18,302 bases of DNA from NCBI GenBank assembly GCA_019423005.1, contig JAHZCF010000086.1, forward strand, positions 1 through 18,302. Direction: 5' to 3'. The DNA is from Haemophilus sp. Lineage in GTDB: Bacteria > Pseudomonadota > Gammaproteobacteria > Enterobacterales > Pasteurellaceae. The notes below the pieces were generated by a model that saw only the letters and a list, made by a program, of their open reading frames with translations, made no database searches and was not told the DNA's origin. Shown piece by piece: positions 13,933-18,302 of this stretch; position 1 is the stretch's first letter; each line of letters opens with the position of its first letter. The position numbers and the translations under genes were made by a program.

Positions 13933-15069
13933 CTATGCTGCCATCAGAATTTCATCGTATGCAGCTTGTTCTTCAAGTCGCTTAAAGTATTGTGATGAAA
14001 TTTCGTTAGGTGCAAAGGCTTTCATACCGAGAAGCTCACCTTCACGATGATTTCCTTGCCAGTAACCTACCCACTCTTTGAGCGGCAATACCCATAAGCA
14101 ACGTTTGAGAACATCTTCAAAGAGTTCCCCATTCGATTTACGGCGATTATCTGAAAAGAATGCAGCTTGATTGGCATAGTGTAAGGCATATTTATTGTCG
14201 GTTTTATGGTGTGTGCCACGCATTAAGTCGCGCATTCTGGCATTAAAGGATTCCGCAAGGTTATTATTTACACCTTTCGCACTATAAGCCTCTTGATGAT
14301 TCACCGACCAACGGGTGTAGTGAAAATCAAGACTTTTATAAGCAGGGTTTTCATCACACATAATATCACTGCCTGCTTTAACAAAGCGTTGATTCAATGC
14401 AAAAACAGTATCCGCATTTTCGGTGTAATCCATTGCAACAATGGTACGATTTGCTCCAGATATATTACTATCATTTGCAGCACGTTGTGTAATAGCGAAT
14501 AGACAACGTTTAGTCGCTCTAAATTTAGGATATTTGCGACCTTTCTCATTGGCTTTTTGACGTTGTTTATAATTGTTTTTACGGAAATTAGTTGGGCGCA
14601 GGGTAAAGTTGATCAACATTCCATCTTCGTGAATTTCGCCTGACAATGGACTTAAATCGCGTGTTTTAAATAAGGCTTCGCGAACTTTCCCACAAAGTAC
14701 AAATGCCGTTTTGTAGTTCAAATTAAGATGACGACTAACATCAATCGCACTAATGCCTTTTGAGCTATTTACCATCATTAAGATGACAGCAAGAATATCG
14801 ACTAAATCAACTTTATGAAAGGCAAAGGATGTATTTGTTGTAATATAAAAATGGCGTTTGCAATGTTTACAACACCAACGTTTACGAGAAGCAAGGAAAT
14901 AGGCTTCGTGGCGAATACCACAATGCGGACAGCATACATCACGAACATTATCAGGGTTTCCCCAACGGTGAGTTTTTAAAAGGTGAAAAGCATCTTCTTC
15001 AGTAAGGCGTAAAATATCTTTTAAATTGATATTTTTTGATTTGCTTGAAAGTAAATAATGTTGAGCCAT
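13933..15069 (-). CDS. IS1595-family transposase
   Basis: A 378-residue transposase. The N-terminal zinc ribbon has C47-P-H-C50 and C67-K-H-C70. A helix-turn-helix-like region spans about 86-132 (VSRHLNLNYKTAF). The DDE-type catalytic domain has HEDG with D149, CDENPAY with D239 and NNNLAESF with E273, the layout of the ISXO2/IS1595 transposases. The chosen ATG at 15069 follows AAGGAAA; a TTG at 15093 would add eight residues with no benefit. The frame is intact. It stands alone between potE and the restriction genes, on the strand of the latter. Terminal inverted repeats and a target duplication were not confidently found, so it may be a decayed or fixed copy. Confidence 0.88.
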   Translation of the reverse strand: MAQHYLLSSKSKNINLKDILRLTEEDAFHLLKTHRWGNPDNVRDVCCPHCGIRHEAYFLASRKRWCCKHCKRHFYITTNTSFAFHKVDLVDILAVILMMVNSSKGISAIDVSRHLNLNYKTAFVLCGKVREALFKTRDLSPLSGEIHEDGMLINFTLRPTNFRKNNYKQRQKANEKGRKYPKFRATKRCLFAITQRAANDSNISGANRTIVAMDYTENADTVFALNQRFVKAGSDIMCDENPAYKSLDFHYTRWSVNHQEAYSAKGVNNNLAESFNARMRDLMRGTHHKTDNKYALHYANQAAFFSDNRRKSNGELFEDVLKRCLWVLPLKEWVGYWQGNHREGELLGMKAFAPNEISSQYFKRLEEQAAYDEILMAA

Positions 15070-15093
15070 TGCGAATTTCCTTGTGTAGTACAA

Positions 15094-15204
15094 GGCATTC
15101 GAGATTTGCTAAACGCCAGACACAAAAAATCGCCCACTTGAAAATCTCAAGTCGGCTCAAAGCGTTTATGCCTCGAATACCGTACCGCCACAAGGAACTT
15201 GTGG
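15094..15204. repeat. Nested inverted repeats upstream of the transposase
   Basis: Concentric arms: GGCATTCGAG (15094-15103) with CTCGAATACC (15172-15181), 9 of 10 paired; TAAACGC (15110-15116) with GCGTTTA (15162-15168), perfect; and ACTTGA (15136-15141) with TCAAGT (15147-15152), flanked by GCC (15132-15134) and GGC (15154-15156). A separate perfect 7-bp hairpin CCACAAG/CTTGTGG (15188-15204) follows. It lies in the transposase 5' leader and could be a transposase binding region, a barrier against read-through transcription, or a structured RNA. Confidence 0.6.
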
Positions 15205-15329
15205 ACTTAACGCCTAGATAAACATTGCAACATTCGCCCATAATATGCGAGATGCTCAATTTTTGCGATTTATCTATCTGCCCATTTGAAGGAAAGCTAA
15301 AGGCAAAATTTTTGATTCGTTGGCAAGTT

Positions 15330-15360
15330 GTAGTCGTTCATCAACATTGATGATTACTAC
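15330..15360. repeat. Hairpin at the 3' end of the specificity subunit gene
   Basis: Outer arms GTAGT/ACTAC (15330-15334 and 15356-15360) and inner perfect arms TCATCAA/TTGATGA (15338-15344 and 15347-15353) around two bases. It covers the stop codon of the specificity gene. No T run follows, so its role as terminator is uncertain. Confidence 0.45.
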
Positions 15361-16283
15361 TTTATTACTGGTAAATGTAACTCAGCTAGTCGTTCTCCTT
15401 TTGGTTTTCTACCATAGGAGAATTTGAATCTATTGGCTGTAATATAAGCAGCATAAAGTAATTTTGTTTCTAAATTCATTTCTTGTTTAGGAATAAGAAC
15501 CACAACATTACTATTTGGTATAAATTCTTCAATAGACACATAAGAGTATGTATGGCTACCAGCACCATCAGTTGATACATATAATGTGCCAGCTGGGAAT
15601 ATTTTTTCTTTTTTAACACTCTTTCTATGTACAAAACCTGCATAACTTGTTGATTGCCATTTTGACGGTCTTATATATGGAATAAGTCCTTTTGTAATTC
15701 TCTCAGGTTGAACTACAACTTGATTTGATGATACACCATTAATAAGCTCAAAAATTTGATCTAATCGTTTGATGCCTTTATACATATCATGTCTATTTTT
15801 AATAGATTCAACTAAAGGTTTTATTTCTATTTCTTTCTTTTCTAATTTATCTTCATTTTTAACAAAGTCAGGTATTTCAGCAAAGCTAGGAACTAGAATA
15901 GTTTCAAGGCTCTTATTAGCTTGTCTCCCATAAGAAAACTTAAATTTATTCATTCTTAATGCAGTGCAATAGAATAAAAGAACTTCTTTTGTCATCTCAA
16001 TTTTGGGTTTTAAATAAAAAAGATCTCGTCCAGAATAGTATTCTTTTTCCTGAAGAAAACTTGACATAACTGAACCGCCCCCTGCAACAGATATTGTCAT
16101 TGCTGGGTTTGGAGTATATTGATTATTTTTTAATACAAAAGCAGTAATTCCATTATTCTTTTCACTTCTTCCAACATATCTTATAGCATTCTCGTTTTCT
16201 GATTCAACTTCCTCTAATTTATTTAAATCTAAATTAACCCCATAACAAACATCAAATAGTTCTTGAACTGGTACCAATGTCAT
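15357..16283 (-). CDS. Type I/IIB restriction-modification specificity subunit (BcgI B-like)
   Basis: A 308-residue DNA recognition subunit with two target recognition domains. The first spans about 1-137 and the second about 172-308. Each closes with the same motif, KFKFSYGR at 113-120 and RFKFSYGR at 285-292, followed by L-x-x-(I/L)-x-(V/L)-P. A charged helical linker at 138-171 joins them (DKLEKKEIEIKPLVESIKNR). Two domains joined by a helix suggest a split recognition sequence. The start overlaps the upstream subunit's stop (ATGA), so translation is coupled. At 308 residues it is shorter than most Type I HsdS proteins and close to BcgI-type B subunits. It ends a few residues after the second motif; a small C-terminal loss is possible because insertion-element sequence lies close behind. 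Confidence 0.85.
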   Translation of the reverse strand: MTLVPVQELFDVCYGVNLDLNKLEEVESENENAIRYVGRSEKNNGITAFVLKNNQYTPNPAMTISVAGGGSVMSSFLQEKEYYSGRDLFYLKPKIEMTKEVLLFYCTALRMNKFKFSYGRQANKSLETILVPSFAEIPDFVKNEDKLEKKEIEIKPLVESIKNRHDMYKGIKRLDQIFELINGVSSNQVVVQPERITKGLIPYIRPSKWQSTSYAGFVHRKSVKKEKIFPAGTLYVSTDGAGSHTYSYVSIEEFIPNSNVVVLIPKQEMNLETKLLYAAYITANRFKFSYGRKPKGERLAELHLPVIK

Positions 16284-18196
16284 AGATTATTCTCCAATTT
16301 AAATGCTTGATATTGCCTAATTGTTTTCTCAAAATCTTGTTCAGAAAGTAATGAGTAATCTGTTTCTAAGAATGCCTCAGCTAGCCATTCATCATCAGCA
16401 GTTATTTTCTTCTTAATACTAAATTGCGAATCTTCACTTTTATTAATAAACGCAGATAACCATTTTTCTTGTAGCTTACCTTCACCATACCACTCATTAT
16501 TAATATCAGCTCTACCAAAATTTTTAGTTTTTACAAATTTATCATCTCGCCAATACCCAAACCATGTTTCTTTTAGTTTTGAGTGAGGAACGTGCGCTCT
16601 TATTACTATTCCAACTGTAACAACAGATGTTTTACTGTTTGAGAATAGATCTTCAGGAAGTGATACTACGGCTTCTAATGTATGGTTCTTTAATAATTTC
16701 TTTTTATTTTCATAATTAATTCCTGTTGTATCAGTAACAACGCTAACTGGAACTAATGCAATAACAGTACCGTTCTTTTTCACTGCATTTAGATTTGAGA
16801 AAATAAAGTCAAATTCTTCAATATCATCTGGAGCCATCTTAAATGGAGGGTTCAAAAGTCCAACATCTATTTTATTTTTGTTAATGTCGATATCTTCATA
16901 GCTTATGATTTTATTTTTCTTCGACTCAGGATTGTTTTCGCTGCTGTCCTTAGGAGTTAATAATTTATTAGGAATAATATCAAATGAATTCCCCCAAAAA
17001 ATATTACTTCGACCATCTGAATGTATAATCATATTAGATACTAATAAAGCAAGAATACTATCTTCATATTCAATTCCATAAATTTGATTTTTCTTAATAT
17101 CTAAAATTTTATCTTCATCATCTCCAGCATCTAAGATCATTTCCCCCATGGCGGCTACTAGAAAACCACCAGTTCCAGCAGCATTATCTAATACGACAGT
17201 ATCTTTATTTATTCCTGCCATTTTTGCAAAAAGTTGAGCTATATGTAACGGTGTTAATACAATCCCAAGACCTTTATCGGTATTAGCATATCTTAAAAAT
17301 TCAATGTAGAATTGACTTAACGTATCTATATATTTATATTTATCAAGAAATGTGTACACATTGTCTTTAATTGAATTTATTACGGATAGCAGATTAGACA
17401 GACCAGTTACTTTATCTTCGAATGTTTTATTCGATTTAATAAAATTAAATGCTCCCAATACAGCATCAGCATTTTTATTTTTTAGTTTATCTGATCTTAA
17501 CTCAGAAGAAATGGCATTTAATAAAGATGTTATTAAATCTTCTGCTGTTTTGTTTTCTTTGTAAGAAATTCTAAAAACTTTATTCTGTAATGCGACTAAG
17601 ATACCACTAATTAATAAAGCTCTATTAGATTCTTTAATTTTCTTTTTATGTAAATCAGCATTTAATGTCTTAGCATAAGATAAAAGAGTATTATAATCTC
17701 TACGAAATGCTTCGTCTGACTCCAAAATTAAACGTAAATAATTTTTGTATGTTAAAAGTTTATCTGCATCAACATGATTAACATTATCTGTACCTCTTAG
17801 CTGCCAAAAAGCATCTACTTTGTAATCACTAGGAGTTCCACTGATTGCAATTGACAAAACATCAAATTCCTTTGATACAAAAGATGAATAAAGCAAAACT
17901 CCATCAACTGCATATCCAGCATATTTATCTCTATTTTTACTTTCATGAAAACGAATATCGGGTTTACATTCAATCAAAAAGATAATATCAGGATATTTAT
18001 GTGATCTAATGATAAAGTCAGGAATACCATTTCGATTGCCTTTTTTACTTGCATTAGATAGCAATTTCTTTACTTTTTCATTTTTTGTTTTATCTTTAAA
18101 TTCAACGATTAAATCGTCATCACTTAAATATCCATTCTCATTCAAAAGATCTTTGAATAACCATTCTGTTTCTGTTTCTGAATGTTTAGATTTCAT
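16280..18196 (-). CDS. Fused endonuclease-methyltransferase subunit of a BcgI-like Type IIB system
   Basis: A 638-residue protein combining cleavage and methylation. The N-terminal nuclease domain has a PD-(D/E)xK motif: P59-D60, then E76-C-K78. A helical middle region spans about 150-300. The N6-adenine methyltransferase domain has a TPLHIAQLFAKM helix at 315-326, the S-adenosylmethionine motif I DNAAGTGGFL at 337-346 and catalytic motif NPPF at 449-452. Size and layout match the A subunit of BcgI, an enzyme that cuts on both sides of its site. A plain HsdM lacks the nuclease domain, and no separate HsdR gene is in the window. I chose the ATG at 18196, with GGAGG at 18207-18203, over a TTG at 18223. 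Composition is AT-rich versus the housekeeping genes, suggesting transfer. An octanucleotide repeat lies just upstream. Confidence 0.87.
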   Translation of the reverse strand: MKSKHSETETEWLFKDLLNENGYLSDDDLIVEFKDKTKNEKVKKLLSNASKKGNRNGIPDFIIRSHKYPDIIFLIECKPDIRFHESKNRDKYAGYAVDGVLLYSSFVSKEFDVLSIAISGTPSDYKVDAFWQLRGTDNVNHVDADKLLTYKNYLRLILESDEAFRRDYNTLLSYAKTLNADLHKKKIKESNRALLISGILVALQNKVFRISYKENKTAEDLITSLLNAISSELRSDKLKNKNADAVLGAFNFIKSNKTFEDKVTGLSNLLSVINSIKDNVYTFLDKYKYIDTLSQFYIEFLRYANTDKGLGIVLTPLHIAQLFAKMAGINKDTVVLDNAAGTGGFLVAAMGEMILDAGDDEDKILDIKKNQIYGIEYEDSILALLVSNMIIHSDGRSNIFWGNSFDIIPNKLLTPKDSSENNPESKKNKIISYEDIDINKNKIDVGLLNPPFKMAPDDIEEFDFIFSNLNAVKKNGTVIALVPVSVVTDTTGINYENKKKLLKNHTLEAVVSLPEDLFSNSKTSVVTVGIVIRAHVPHSKLKETWFGYWRDDKFVKTKNFGRADINNEWYGEGKLQEKWLSAFINKSEDSQFSIKKKITADDEWLAEAFLETDYSLLSEQDFEKTIRQYQAFKLENNL

Positions 18197-18247
18197 TAGC
18201 AACCTCCAAAAATAGATTTGCAAGGTTGATATTGAAAGAATAAGCTA

Positions 18248-18302
18248 TTGTAGGCTTGTAGGCTTGTAGGCTTGTAGGCTTGTAGGCTTGTAGGCTTGTA
18301 GG
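18248..18302. repeat. Octanucleotide tandem repeat upstream of the restriction operon, cut by window end
   Basis: Six exact copies of TTGTAGGC (GCCTACAA on the minus strand) at 18248-18295, then seven bases of another copy at the window edge, so the true length is unknown. It starts 52 bases upstream of the restriction gene ATG. Units of eight shift a reading frame by two. All three minus-strand frames are open through the visible repeat and stop at 18245-18247, 18196-18198 or 18186-18188 respectively. Such tracts mutate by slippage and often drive phase variation in Haemophilus. Confidence 0.92.

Noticed and set aside
13699..15245. Possible terminal inverted repeats of the IS1595 element: TATTATG and GTTGCA at 13699-13716 facing TGCAAC and CATAATA at 15226-15245.
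   Set aside because: The spacing between the two short matches differs (5 versus 7 bases), the left copy lies beside the potE terminators, and no target duplication was seen. Chance is likely in AT-rich DNA.
15036..15259. Open frames on both strands over the transposase leader.
   Set aside because: They overlap the transposase start or the inverted repeats, begin at unsupported codons and have no recognisable domains.
18248..18302. CRISPR-like array at the right edge.
   Set aside because: The units are 8-base head-to-tail copies with no spacers, so this is a simple tandem repeat.

Overview
This window looks like chromosome from a Pasteurellaceae bacterium of the Haemophilus group. The 9-base DNA uptake signal AAGTGCGGT or its complement occurs exactly eight times in the first 12.3 kb. 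The proteins closely resemble, from memory, H. influenzae-type IlvG/IlvD, CpdB, ornithine carbamoyltransferase, SpeF and PotE. No database search was run; species is not assigned, but a Haemophilus near H. influenzae/H. parainfluenzae fits.

Layout. (1) Positions 1-3505, minus strand: an isoleucine/valine biosynthesis cluster read ilvG, ilvM, lipoprotein A, lipoprotein B, ilvD. Only the first 8 codons of ilvD are inside the window (26 down to 1). Two related lipoprotein genes sit inside what is normally an uninterrupted ilvGM-D run. (2) 3691-4329, minus: a YebE-like DUF533 protein. (3) 4494-6109, plus: an NSS-family sodium-dependent transporter followed 2 bases later by a 32-residue MetS-like single-span partner, then a strong terminator. 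(4) 6167-8140, minus: cpdB, a periplasmic 2',3'-cyclic nucleotide phosphodiesterase with a twin-arginine-type signal. It diverges from (5) 8373-9377, plus: ornithine carbamoyltransferase. (6) 9588-13617, plus: an ornithine decarboxylation module made of the ornithine-sensing leader peptide SpeFL, inducible ornithine decarboxylase SpeF and the putrescine/ornithine antiporter PotE. (7) 13618-13932: terminators and AT-rich spacer. (8) 13933-15069, minus: an IS1595-family transposase with a hairpin-rich upstream region. (9) 15357-18196, minus: a two-gene BcgI-like (Type IIB) restriction-modification system. Its fused nuclease-methyltransferase subunit is preceded, at the window edge, by an octanucleotide tandem repeat.

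How the parts work together. SpeF converts ornithine to putrescine and CO2, consuming a proton, and PotE exchanges putrescine for ornithine. SpeFL should gate expression by sensing ornithine during its own translation. Ornithine carbamoyltransferase immediately upstream makes or uses the same substrate. The right-hand 6 kb after potE begins has no exact uptake signal. Its transposase and restriction genes sit together and the restriction genes are visibly AT-rich, which suggests an acquired block next to the conserved genes.

The most interesting points are: the long SpeFL with a nested second start and a perfect 14-bp hairpin across its stop codon; the octanucleotide repeat abutting the restriction-modification operon, where each unit gained or lost would change where an upstream reading frame stops relative to the restriction gene start; and the lipoprotein pair embedded in the ilv operon.
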